Position numbers and translations under genes: made by a program. Source: Methanobacterium sp. (GTDB lineage: Archaea > Methanobacteriota > Methanobacteria > Methanobacteriales > Methanobacteriaceae). Taken from it: a DNA stretch of 34,203 nucleotides. The stretch covers positions 1-34,203 of the forward strand of contig JAHKLP010000002.1 in NCBI GenBank assembly GCA_020855015.1. The letters are read 5' to 3'. Numbering within the stretch: position 1 is the stretch's first letter; each line of letters opens with the position of its first letter. Shown here piece after piece: positions 25,897-34,203 of the stretch. The notes below the pieces were generated by a model. The model did no database searches. It was not told where the DNA came from and saw only the letters and a program-made list of their open reading frames with translations.

Positions 25897-27339
25897 TTAT
25901 TTAATTCTAAGGGAATGTTTAAAGCCGCTGAAGACATCTTTAATTGATCGTATTAGGGGGTCTTTTACTTTTAATGGTGTTTTCATGTTTTCTAAACGAT
26001 CGATACGGAAATAGATTGGGGGGTGAGGATCGAAATTAATCCAGGTTGGAAATCGGGTTGGTGAAATCCTTTCAGTAAGGAGACGGTTATAACCTATTTT
26101 GCGCAGTGCCTCGGCTAAGACCTGGGGTTGACCAATTTTCATGGCTGATAAAAGATCCGCCCTGGTTTCAAAGAACTTGGCAATGAAAAATATAAGCCCC
26201 AATGCCACAATAAGATAGAGTAAAGGAGATAAAGCTACTACCGGATAGAGTATGCTGAATCTGAGTATAAATTCCAATGAAATTATACTGAAAAGTATGA
26301 GGGGATCTCTTCCAGATAGATGACCCATTTCATGACCAATAACTGATAATATCTCATCCTCCTCCAGCTGCACTAAAAGTCCGGTGGTTATAAGCACCAG
26401 GCCCCTGTTTGGACTGGGCCCAGTTGCTGCGGCATTAGCAATCATCGTGTTAGTTAATGCAACTTTAGGCATGGTTATATTGAATTTACTGGCAGCTTCT
26501 TTAACTATGCTGTAAATATCAACCACCTTGGAAACCCTCAGATCGGCATTGCATTGGAAGCCATATTCGGCGAATACATCTTCCCCTATCTCACAGGTGG
26601 GCTCCAGACCCACAGCAAGACTCTTCTGGTAAATTTTTTCTTTCATTTGGATAATCATATCTTTGCCAAACTTTTCCTGAAATTTAAGATAATCATCAAG
26701 GGGGAGCTGGTACTCCAGGATATGAACCCTGGGATTTTCAGGGGTGATGTTCCAATCACTGGTACGGAGTAGTATCTTATCTGATAATAGTACAACAACC
26801 AGCTGCACTGCCAATATTGCAATGATTGCCATTACAATACCTAATGAAAGAAACAGTACAATGTTAACTGCGAAAAAGAGTAAGTAGATCAGGATCATGT
26901 TACTCCCAAAGATACGGAATGAAAATTTTTTCCTACGGGTGGGGGGTGCTTCGGGAATGTTTTCTTCCCCTTCAACCCAGGCGAAGTAAAGTGTGGCCTG
27001 GCGAATTGCGTCCTCGTAAACCTGTACAGCAATAAGCAGTTCTTCTTCTATAAGGTCCATTTTTTGGGTGATATCGGTATTATGCTGGTTATTCACCGGT
27101 GTCATTTTCACCCTGAAGGGGTTTGTTGCTTGAAGTTCTACCAAAACTTCCCATTTCTCTTTTTCATTAATTGCAGTGAAATTTAGGTGTGCTACACCAT
27201 TTACAAAGCTTTTATTGGCACTATGATAATATTCCCCTTGGGGTCGTAGGAAATATTCCTCAATAAAATCCAGAGTTTCTTCCAGGTGGATGTCTGAAAG
27301 TTCCGTGGTTATGGTGTAATGTTTAGATGACATTTTCAT
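25897..27339 (-). CDS. Membrane-bound M48-family zinc metalloprotease
   Basis: A 480-residue protease related to HtpX/Ste24. The zinc motif HEMGH sits in VIGHEMGHLSGRDPL, and the third ligand is the Glu in FETRADLLSA about 60 residues later. Two TM segments (about 145-190) precede the catalytic domain, and two further hydrophobic segments separate HEMGH from the Glu, as in HtpX. The roughly 140-residue soluble N-terminal domain is unusual for HtpX and has no motif I recognise. The role is probably turnover of damaged membrane proteins. The start is uncertain: ATG at 27339 or 27333, with GGGA close by, and TTG at 27345. It diverges from nucS across about 280 bases that hold only promoter-like A/T elements. 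Confidence 0.88.
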   Translation of the reverse strand: MKMSSKHYTITTELSDIHLEETLDFIEEYFLRPQGEYYHSANKSFVNGVAHLNFTAINEKEKWEVLVELQATNPFRVKMTPVNNQHNTDITQKMDLIEEELLIAVQVYEDAIRQATLYFAWVEGEENIPEAPPTRRKKFSFRIFGSNMILIYLLFFAVNIVLFLSLGIVMAIIAILAVQLVVVLLSDKILLRTSDWNITPENPRVHILEYQLPLDDYLKFQEKFGKDMIIQMKEKIYQKSLAVGLEPTCEIGEDVFAEYGFQCNADLRVSKVVDIYSIVKEAASKFNITMPKVALTNTMIANAAATGPSPNRGLVLITTGLLVQLEEDEILSVIGHEMGHLSGRDPLILFSIISLEFILRFSILYPVVALSPLLYLIVALGLIFFIAKFFETRADLLSAMKIGQPQVLAEALRKIGYNRLLTERISPTRFPTWINFDPHPPIYFRIDRLENMKTPLKVKDPLIRSIKDVFSGFKHSLRIK

Positions 27340-27623
27340 TCCCAATAATTTCTTTCCAGATGAAAATTGGGTTCAATCTTATGTTTTGTATATCCTAATT
27401 AAAGAAATTAATTGACGACAAAAATACAGTTTTTAAATATATTGAAATCCAGATTTAGATTGTATATGAGCTTTTTATATTTATCTTGCTGTTTGATAGT
27501 GTTTGGGTTGGGATAGTCCTCTTAATTGGTGGAAAACCTCTATTAATATGCTTATTAATAAATATAATACTTAAATTATTATGATAGTGAATTATTTCTA
27601 TTATTAGCTCTGAAATTCATATC

Positions 27624-28391
27624 ATGAAAGTAGTTGAAGAAAAAAACCCAGATATGGAACGGGTATTGGAGATTATTAATGAAGGATTATCAAAAAGGGC
27701 TTTTATTACTATCATGGCATCCTGTCGCGTTTATTATGATGGAAGAGCAACCAGTCGCCTGGGATTGGGAGACAGAATTATCCTCATAAAATCGGATGGA
27801 TCATTTATAATCCACCAGGACCGGAATCTGGAACCAGTCAATTGGCAACCACCCAAAACTAAGGTCACTGTCAATATTCATCAGGGAATGGTTAAAGTTA
27901 GGGGAGTAAGGAGAAACCCTTCGGAATCATTGGAAGCGGAAATATTACATGCCCACATGGTGTCTTATTTCATTGGAGAGGATTCCGAAAGTCTTCAACT
28001 GGCAGGTTACGAGGCAGATATGGGGGACCTTATATTCAAGGATCCCGAGGTAATTGAAAAAGGTTTCAGACCCACCTCAAGGGAGTATCACACTCCCCAG
28101 GGATTCATTGATATAATGGGCAAAGACTTGGATGGGAATATCACTATTCTGGAACTAAAAAGCAGAAAAGCCGGTACCAATGCAGTTAAACAGCTGAGAA
28201 GGTATGTGGACTGTTTCAGCGACCATAAAGAAAGGGTGAGGGGAGTATTGGTGGCCCCATCAGCCACTGATGATGCTTTGCAGTTACTGGAAGAGCAGGG
28301 AATGGAATTTAAGGTCCTTGAACCTCCCCGTGAGTTAGGGAACGATAAAGTAGTCACATTGGAAAACTTCTTTGGCAGTAGCAGTTCTTAA
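27624..28391 (+). CDS. nucS: Endonuclease NucS (EndoMS)
   Basis: A 255-residue archaeal RecB-like nuclease that cuts mismatched or branched DNA and acts with the PCNA clamp. The N-terminal DNA-binding domain has YYDGRATSRLGLGDR (37-51) and Trp74. The catalytic site shows GFIDIMG (Asp163), ELKSRKAG (Glu177, Lys179) and QLRRYV (Gln190, Tyr194), matching the family's D...ExK...QxxxY pattern. The C-terminus reads KVVTLENFFGSSSS, with a PCNA-interaction-like VxxLxxFF in which the usual first Gln is Val. No good ribosome binding site precedes the ATG. NucS supplies mismatch repair in organisms without MutS/MutL. Identity is secure. Confidence 0.95.
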   Translation: MKVVEEKNPDMERVLEIINEGLSKRAFITIMASCRVYYDGRATSRLGLGDRIILIKSDGSFIIHQDRNLEPVNWQPPKTKVTVNIHQGMVKVRGVRRNPSESLEAEILHAHMVSYFIGEDSESLQLAGYEADMGDLIFKDPEVIEKGFRPTSREYHTPQGFIDIMGKDLDGNITILELKSRKAGTNAVKQLRRYVDCFSDHKERVRGVLVAPSATDDALQLLEEQGMEFKVLEPPRELGNDKVVTLENFFGSSSS

Positions 28392-28462
28392 GATTTAGAT
28401 AAAATAAAAAATAACTAAAGTAAATAGTTATATGAAAGATCATGTGGGTGGATGTGGTAGAA

Positions 28463-28612
28463 ATGCCACATCAGAGTCTTGCTTTAATTGTAACCGACAT
28501 CCATGGAAACATGGATGCTTATCAAAAGATTGTTGAAATTTAGGGGGATCTATCAAGCAGAAAGAAGCTTCTTATTTTAACTGATGATCTGATCCAAGCC
28601 ATGGGGACTTAA
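28463..28612 (+). pseudogene. Metallophosphoesterase remnant with in-frame TAG
   Basis: The frame reads SLALIVTDIHGNMDAYQKIVEI, then TAG (28541-28543), then GDLSSRKKLLILTDDLIQAM to TAA at 28610. DIHGN matches motif 1 of calcineurin-like phosphoesterases, and LLILTDDLIQAMG looks like a decayed LLILGDLIHxxG motif 2. The rest of the enzyme is absent. GGGTGGATGTGG precedes the ATG at 28463. It fills the gap between nucS and the VWA gene and appears to be the stump of a deleted gene. Confidence 0.6.
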
Positions 28613-28622
28613 GTTATAACTA

Positions 28623-29771
28623 TTAAATATCACGCACCAACATGGCCAGCTGGTTGAGATTTCTCACTTCATGGATCTCTGCCCCCGCATCCCGGTAATG
28701 CGAAACACAACTATCCACAACATCCCATTTCTTCCTATCCTCCGGGTTGAAAACCATAACCTTCCGGCATTTAATGGCCATAATCTCCATCAACTCAGCA
28801 CTCCGGGGTATCCCATCCTTTTTAGGACCACCCCAGTCCCGACAATCAGTGAGGATCATCATTGTGGTTCTGCGGTTAAGCTGCACCTTATCCAGAAATG
28901 ATTCGAAGGCCTGGTACATATTACTGGTTCCGTGGATCATCATATTTTTTTGCCTTATATCTCTTACTTTGATAAAAGCATCCATCATATTAGGCTCATC
29001 CATAGCCACGGTTGTTTCAACTGATTTATTATCATAATCAAAAACTCGCACTCTTCTGAAAGAATTCTGAGCTGCATAAACCAGGCAGAAGAACCAGTTA
29101 CTTATCCAGTCACAGGAACCACTGACATCATTTAAGAAGAAGTGATGATTCTTTTTCACTTTAGGCTTGCTTTTAACCAGATCAATCAGAGCACCACCAT
29201 ACTGCAGATTCTTACGAATGGTTCTGCGGACATCAGGGCGCATTATCCGAGCCTGTCTCTGGCGCCTGCTGCGCACCATGGCGATCTTTTTACCCATCTT
29301 CTGACATAAACCGAAAAGTTCCGGTTCAAAAGAATTTAAGGTATTAATATCTCTGGAAAGAAGATCCACCTCATTTTGGGTTTGATCATACTCCTCCAGT
29401 GGAGGATGGTAGTTTATTTCATTAGAACTGATTTCACGTGCCTTGTAATCAGAATCATCTTCTTTGTGTGAAATAACCCATTTTTCCTTGCTTTTCGGTG
29501 ACCATATGCTCTTCTGGGATTTTGCAGATGATTCATCCTCGTCATCTCCACCCTCCTCTTTGGAAAAGCCCTGGAAAAATTCATCAAAAAGACGGTCAAA
29601 AGTCTCCCCGTGTTTGTGTTCCTTGATATAAACAGAAGCCAGAGCATTTTTAAAGTAAGGATCATCCTCACCAATTAATTCTTGCACCTGCTGACCAGTA
29701 TAGGTGCTTCTAATACTTACAGGAATCCCATTTTTTCGCAATAATCCCGAAAAATCGACTATTTTTTCCAT
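28623..29771 (-). CDS. VWA (CoxE-like) domain protein
   Basis: A 382-residue protein whose C-terminal half is a von Willebrand A domain of the CoxE type. The MIDAS first element reads DVSGS in HHFFLNDVSGSCDW, the Thr element is HGTSNM and the third is LTDCRDW. The N-terminal half is charged, with an acidic patch (KEEGGDDEDESSAK) and a basic stretch (RSRRQRQARIMRPDVRRT) typical of CoxE proteins. It sits 37 bases downstream of a MoxR ATPase gene on the same strand. MoxR-VWA pairs act as chaperones that insert metals or remodel complexes, as in CO dehydrogenase maturation. No client enzyme lies next to this pair, so the target is unknown. Confidence 0.9.
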   Translation of the reverse strand: MEKIVDFSGLLRKNGIPVSIRSTYTGQQVQELIGEDDPYFKNALASVYIKEHKHGETFDRLFDEFFQGFSKEEGGDDEDESSAKSQKSIWSPKSKEKWVISHKEDDSDYKAREISSNEINYHPPLEEYDQTQNEVDLLSRDINTLNSFEPELFGLCQKMGKKIAMVRSRRQRQARIMRPDVRRTIRKNLQYGGALIDLVKSKPKVKKNHHFFLNDVSGSCDWISNWFFCLVYAAQNSFRRVRVFDYDNKSVETTVAMDEPNMMDAFIKVRDIRQKNMMIHGTSNMYQAFESFLDKVQLNRRTTMMILTDCRDWGGPKKDGIPRSAELMEIMAIKCRKVMVFNPEDRKKWDVVDSCVSHYRDAGAEIHEVRNLNQLAMLVRDI

Positions 29772-29808
29772 AAGTTTTCACAGGAACCATTAATAATATC
29801 TTTGATAT

Positions 29809-30723
29809 TCATTTGGGTGACTTAAATATCGTGGATTGGACCTTCTTGCGATCTTCCTCCGACTTTAACACCACCTGAACCGTTCTTTTAAGAGATTCAT
29901 CACTGGCTTCCAGATCTCCAGTGGTGATCAGAGTTCTGATCCAGTCCACAGTTGCCCTGATAGATGGTTTTTTAATTAGATCAAGTTTTCGGATCCTCTG
30001 GATAAGACCCACCACTTTCTCAACCAGCATATGAGGTGCATCGGGAATCAGTGACTTGACTATTTCCATTTCTCTTTCAGGTGTTGGATAATCAATATAA
30101 AGGAAAAGACACCTGTCCCTGGTCTCGTCAAGGAGCATCCTCTGGGAATTAGAAGTTAAAATCACTACCAAATCATTTTTAAGGGTGAATGTTCCCAGAT
30201 CATTGACGGTTATTTCTTTTTCACCCAGTGCCTGGAGAAGGAAGCTTTCCACCTCTTCATCTGCCTTGTCCAGTTCATCAATAAGCAATACTGAGGGGGA
30301 AGAATTAATAAATGCCTGTAGTAATGGCCTTTTTATAAAGAATTCCTCGCCAAAAACATCCCTATCCACATCCCCGGGAATATTATTTTCTTTAAGACGG
30401 GACATCTCCAGGTGCAATAATTGCTTCTGATAATTCCACTCACCCACCATCTGTTCAAAGGTAATTCCCTCATAGCACTGCACTCGGAAAAAATCCCGGT
30501 CCAACGCCCGTGCAACAGATTTTGAAAGCTCAGTTTTCCCGGTTCCAGGTGGCCCCTCAACCAGGATGGGTTTTCCCAGTTCAAGGGATAAAAAAAGGGA
30601 AATAATTATATTATCGTCCGGAATGTAATTGGCATTAATTAAAGCTCTTTTAAGTTCTTCTTTATCATAAAAAGGTTTCTTAATAGACTCTGATTTATTG
30701 GAGTTGATGACTAGACCCTCCAC
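29809..30723 (-). CDS. MoxR-family AAA+ ATPase
   Basis: A 304-residue AAA+ ATPase of the MoxR group. Walker A is GPPGTGKTE (near 58), Walker B is VLLIDELDKADEEVE (near 145), sensor 1 is LVVILTSNSQR (near 188), and a lid domain covers about 230-300. It would form a hexameric remodelling ATPase working with the VWA protein encoded 37 bases downstream. The only available start is GTG at 30723. A minus-strand TATA element (30752-30759) predicts a transcript start only a few bases ahead, which explains the missing ribosome binding site. The intergenic stretch to 31006 carries this and the divergent promoter and nothing else identified. Confidence 0.93.
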   Translation of the reverse strand: MEGLVINSNKSESIKKPFYDKEELKRALINANYIPDDNIIISLFLSLELGKPILVEGPPGTGKTELSKSVARALDRDFFRVQCYEGITFEQMVGEWNYQKQLLHLEMSRLKENNIPGDVDRDVFGEEFFIKRPLLQAFINSSPSVLLIDELDKADEEVESFLLQALGEKEITVNDLGTFTLKNDLVVILTSNSQRMLLDETRDRCLFLYIDYPTPEREMEIVKSLIPDAPHMLVEKVVGLIQRIRKLDLIKKPSIRATVDWIRTLITTGDLEASDESLKRTVQVVLKSEEDRKKVQSTIFKSPK

Positions 30724-30972
30724 TAATCATTAAACAGATCATATTTGCTACATATATATTACAGAGTAATGCTTTAAAAATTGAATCCAGAACAGTTCGT
30801 AAAAAAAATAAGTGTTTGGATAAAGCAACGATACACAAGTGCATGATCAAAAAGTACAATATATGCCTGTTATTTAAATTATGAAAAGTTTTAGTACATC
30901 TTATATTAAGAGCTTATAAATTACGGAATTTTATTACTTTTTTGTTGATAAAAATCGGTAGATAGGGAAAAA

Positions 30973-30981
30973 GCTTAAATG
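30973..30981 (+). promoter_or_regulatory. Promoter for a leaderless mRNA (M14-like gene)
   Basis: GAAAAA followed by GCTTAAATG forms a BRE/TATA pair centred about 30 bases before the ATG at 31007. No ribosome binding site lies in between, so the transcript is probably leaderless or nearly so. Confidence 0.5.
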
Positions 30982-31006
30982 AATCTTTCATCCTATAAAG
31001 ATTATT

Positions 31007-31852
31007 ATGCCTTACTTGATATGTCAAAGATGTGGTGGCTACTACGAGCTGGGAGAAGATGAATCCCCTGACGACTTTGATACCTGTCGTTGTGGAGGGA
31101 CACTAGTCTATTCATACTCCCTTGATTACACGCCCAAACGTCGCAGCAGGAAAGGGTTTGCCTGGGTGTCTCTATTATTACTTGCAGTGATCATGGGTAT
31201 TGGATTTATAGCCTTTACCATGCCTGATCTTATGGGGAATTCAGGAACACCATCAACCTTGGATTCTGATTACCGTGGAATAGTCACCAAAGAAGTTTTT
31301 GCCGCATCTAATTCTTCTTCAGGAGATAAAAAGACCATTGCTATTATCACTGGAATGCATCCCCGCGAAAAACTATCCATTAAAACAGTTAATGATGTAA
31401 TAGACCAGTACAGTTTATCAGCCCACAACGAAATTATACACTACCGAGTTAACGTCACCAATAATCCCAACAATTTTTATGTGGGCCGTACCAGTGGGGA
31501 AGGACTTGTAGCAAGTTATATCATCCCGGATATTAAGAAATCCAATGTTGATCTGGTTATAATATGCCACGACCATGCCCCGGGTTATGGGAAGGGATAC
31601 TATGTTGCCACTCCTAAAATGGACTCCCCATCTGTTGCTCTGGGTGAGAAAATAGAAAAAAATCTACCTGAATTCACATATTATCGGGCCACTGTCTATT
31701 CCAAGCACGGATCATCTACCTTCCCGGTTTCATATCCTCTAGCCAAAGCTGGTATTCGTACATTGGTGTATGAGATTCCAGAATGGGCAACTTACACTCA
31801 GGCCTATCAGGAGAATAAAAAACTGATAGCAACATGTTTCCAGGAAATTTAG
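31007..31852 (+). CDS. Zinc-ribbon, single-TM, M14-like peptidase domain protein
   Basis: A 281-residue protein in three parts. Residues 1-35 hold a cytoplasmic zinc ribbon (Cys6, Cys9, Cys27, Cys29). A TM helix spans about 52-72 after a basic stretch (KRRSRKG). Residues 85-281 form an outside domain resembling M14 carboxypeptidases or succinylglutamate desuccinylases: GMHPRE gives His118 and Glu121 (HxxE zinc site), ICHDH gives His188 or His190 as third ligand, and LVYEIPEW gives Glu256 as a candidate general base. The Glu121-His188 gap is shorter than in pancreatic carboxypeptidases. Its position outside the membrane suggests action on cell-wall (pseudomurein) peptides, which is inference. 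I do not know a named family for it. Confidence 0.75.
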   Translation: MPYLICQRCGGYYELGEDESPDDFDTCRCGGTLVYSYSLDYTPKRRSRKGFAWVSLLLLAVIMGIGFIAFTMPDLMGNSGTPSTLDSDYRGIVTKEVFAASNSSSGDKKTIAIITGMHPREKLSIKTVNDVIDQYSLSAHNEIIHYRVNVTNNPNNFYVGRTSGEGLVASYIIPDIKKSNVDLVIICHDHAPGYGKGYYVATPKMDSPSVALGEKIEKNLPEFTYYRATVYSKHGSSTFPVSYPLAKAGIRTLVYEIPEWATYTQAYQENKKLIATCFQEI

Positions 31853-31975
31853 GAAAAAACAGCTTAAAAAGAACCAAAAAATATTCCTTTTTTTATTAAT
31901 TTTAGATTTATTTTAGTTTTAAAACAGGATAATCCGAATGTAAAAAATCCATTAAATAAATTGTTTTCAAATTAG

Positions 31976-31983
31976 TTTATATG
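31976..31983 (+). promoter_or_regulatory. TATA box of the TRAM gene
   Basis: TTTATATG predicts a start near 32005-32008. This rules out the in-frame TTG at 31986 and supports translation from the TTG at 32037. Confidence 0.55.
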
Positions 31984-32036
31984 CTTTGAAAAACAATAGA
32001 ATATTGCCTATTAGGCAAAAATTGGAAGTGATAAGT

Positions 32037-32258
32037 TTGTTTGGAAGTAGTAACAGTAATGATAGAGGAAATTCTTCTCCTATTAATGAAGGCGGAGAGT
32101 ACGACGTGAAGATTGAAGACACCGGTAGAGATGGAGACGGAATTGCCCGAATTGAAGGATTTGTGGTTTTTGTTTCAGGTGCTAAAGAAGGTGAAGAAGT
32201 AAAGATAAGAGTTAATTCTGTTCGCAGAAATTTTGCCTTTGCTGAAGTAGTAGACTAA
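32037..32258 (+). CDS. TRAM-domain protein
   Basis: A 73-residue protein made of one TRAM (OB-fold RNA-binding) domain: DVKIEDTGRDGDGIARIEG, then FVVFVSGAKEGEEVKIRV, then NFAFAEVVD. A Ser/Asn-rich N-terminal lead of about 20 residues precedes it. In methanogens these single-domain TRAM proteins are abundant RNA-binding proteins and are proposed RNA chaperones at low temperature. The start is a TTG at 32037, set by GGAAGTGAT four bases upstream and by the TATA position; an upstream TTG at 31986 is too close to the TATA box. It is monocistronic, with a weak hairpin and T-rich stretch downstream. Confidence 0.9.
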   Translation: MFGSSNSNDRGNSSPINEGGEYDVKIEDTGRDGDGIARIEGFVVFVSGAKEGEEVKIRVNSVRRNFAFAEVVD

Positions 32259-32290
32259 AACATCTTAAAAATTAGAAAGGATAATAAAAC

Positions 32291-32320
32291 ATCCGGTATA
32301 AATTCCGGGTTATCTTTTCA
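32291..32320 (+). terminator. Weak hairpin terminator after TRAM gene
   Basis: ATCCGG (32291-32296) pairs with CCGGGT (32305-32310), with one G-T wobble and an eight-base loop, followed by TATCTTTTCATTTTC. Confidence 0.4.
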
Positions 32321-32441
32321 TTTTCATTAAATAGACTTATTGTAAAATTTCGTTGTTTTTATTAGAATTTTCCATACTTTTCATCACAGATAATTGATTT
32401 TAAAGAGTTAAAATATAAAGAAAGAATAGAATATCATTCTT

Positions 32442-32591
32442 ATGCAGTACAATGGATATTTTATGGAGGAGGGGGCAGCTATTCTAAAAAGACTGGGAAA
32501 AACCACACAATTCATTATATTGTTCTTGTTTTTTATTTTAATATTGATGATTATTGAGTTTATCCAGTTAGCTGTAAAATTATTCAATTAG
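32442..32591 (+). CDS. Small single-TM protein (49 residues)
   Basis: A 49-codon frame encoding a short charged N-terminus (residues 1-22, with EEGAAILKRLGK), a strongly hydrophobic helix (FIILFLFFILILMII, 24-38) and a short amphipathic end (EFIQLAVKLFN). The charge pattern suits a cytoplasmic N-terminus. An ATAAAG-type TATA element (32411-32420) lies about 25-28 bases upstream of the ATG at 32442, consistent with a leaderless transcript; no ribosome binding site is present. ATG at 32463 is an alternative. No homologue is recognised. It may well be missed by annotation owing to size. Confidence 0.5.
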   Translation: MQYNGYFMEEGAAILKRLGKTTQFIILFLFFILILMIIEFIQLAVKLFN

Positions 32592-32868
32592 TAAATTTAC
32601 AAACGAATATTCCTCATTCAAATACCAAAGATAAAACTGGATTGAGAATTTGTTTTGTTTCTCCATGTATTCAAAGACAATTTTTTCGTAAATCACAATA
32701 AATCCCAGATTTATACCTATTTTGGGTGATAAATAATCTGAAATTATCAAATTTCTAATAATATATGTTGTTATTGTTCTGTTTTTCACTTTAATGTTTA
32801 AATGCATGTGAATAAACATAATATATTTGTAAATAACTAGAATTATTGTTACTAAACCGGAGGCAGTA

Positions 32869-33063
32869 ATGATGTTAAGAAAGTTTTTGGTTTTGAATTG
32901 TTCAATTACCGGTCCTGTTGTTATGTTGAGTACCAACCCTTCAGGAAACTCCTGCCCTAAATGTGGTTCAAATGACATAGTATTCAAATCATCAAATGAA
33001 GATTTTACTACTAACGAATGTAAAACGTGTAAAATCCTCTTCAATGTACCAATAAAGAAATAA
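32869..33063 (+). CDS. Small zinc-ribbon protein
   Basis: A 64-residue protein with a C-terminal zinc ribbon: CPKCGSNDI (first Cys pair, residues 29 and 32) and CKTCK (second pair, near 51 and 54). The N-terminal 25 residues are mildly hydrophobic (MMLRKFLVLNCSITGPVVML) and might be a membrane-contacting segment. GGAGG (32859-32863) lies five bases before the ATG, and a TATA-like ATAATATATT lies near 32818-32827. These favour this gene over the longer antisense frame at 32580-33104. The 277 bases before it hold nothing else I can identify. Function unknown. Confidence 0.7.
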   Translation: MMLRKFLVLNCSITGPVVMLSTNPSGNSCPKCGSNDIVFKSSNEDFTTNECKTCKILFNVPIKK

Positions 33064-33269
33064 ATGCCCAGTATTTGACTGATAACAATCACATTTTGAT
33101 CCATTAAAAAAATTATTTTATGAATTAGGGTTATAGATTTTATTAAACTTATTCAACATGATTGCATTATTAAATAGATGAATATGCAATTATTGTACCC
33201 TTATTTATTTTTATAATGAAATAGCCCTATTACTCTTTTAAAAATTAGGGAAAAAGGAATTAAAATACC

Positions 33270-34203
<934 letters not shown>

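Noticed and set aside
27362..27380. GGGTTCAATCTT, a T-loop-like string
   Set aside because: The stem does not close and there is no tRNA body nearby.
32580..33104. A 174-codon minus-strand frame opposite the zinc-ribbon gene
   Set aside because: It has no ribosome binding site and no recognisable domain, and it overlaps both the plus-strand zinc-ribbon gene (GGAGG and CxxC pairs) and the end of the small TM gene.

Overview
The window looks like a chromosome segment of a low-GC methanogenic archaeon of the Methanobacteriales, most likely Methanobacterium or a close relative. This rests on archaeal-type AspRS, a group II chaperonin (thermosome), cyclic 2,3-diphosphoglycerate synthetase, a UPF0058 protein, a TRAM-domain protein, NucS, a C-terminally anchored adhesin-like surface protein, archaeal TATA boxes (TTTATATA type), and T-tract terminators. 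The genus is an inference. I see no rRNA, tRNA, CRISPR array, insertion sequence or prophage.

Layout. 1-4.2 kb (minus strand): a BaiN/HI0933-type flavoprotein, aspS and hisD. 4.4-6.9 kb (plus): a UPF0058 protein, cpgS, and a small protein that reads as a divergent homologue of peptide deformylase. 6.9-9.0 kb: a small DUF2188-type protein (minus) and a thermosome subunit (plus). 9.16-12.0 kb: an iron-uptake operon in which a DtxR-type regulator fused to FeoA overlaps feoB; the promoter carries two copies of TTAGG-N4-CCTAA. 12.1-15.6 kb: an unknown exported or anchored protein, then an acetate-assimilation operon (AMP-forming acetyl-CoA synthetase plus AceTr/YaaH-type transporter) ending in two strong hairpins. 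15.8-19.3 kb: a tautomerase-family gene broken by one extra base, divergent from a TetR - DUF169 - MFS efflux cluster whose promoter holds two TetR-like palindromes.

19.4-21.2 kb (minus): a membrane protein with a very basic tail and a GMC-like flavoprotein carrying a four-Cys Fe-S motif. 21.3-22.6 kb (plus): a short DtxR/MntR-type regulator, apparently leaderless, and a HEAT-repeat protein. 22.6-25.8 kb: a HIT-domain protein, a second 14-TM MFS transporter, a four-TM membrane protein and a small acidic protein. 25.9-28.4 kb: a membrane M48 metalloprotease divergent from the mismatch/ssDNA endonuclease NucS. 28.4-30.7 kb: a decayed metallophosphoesterase remnant and a MoxR AAA+ ATPase - VWA (CoxE-like) pair. 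31.0-34.2 kb: a zinc-ribbon - TM - M14-like peptidase, a TRAM protein, a 49-codon one-TM protein, a small zinc-ribbon protein, and the C-terminal part of a large surface protein that runs off the right edge.

How the genes work together. Most of the window is housekeeping with small independently regulated accessory units. The best supported regulatory circuits are the self-controlled dtxR-feoA/feoB operon and the TetR-controlled efflux cluster. The least expected coding finds are the deformylase-like protein, the membrane-anchored M14-like hydrolase and the small TM protein. I did not find a clear multi-gene system that is wholly new.
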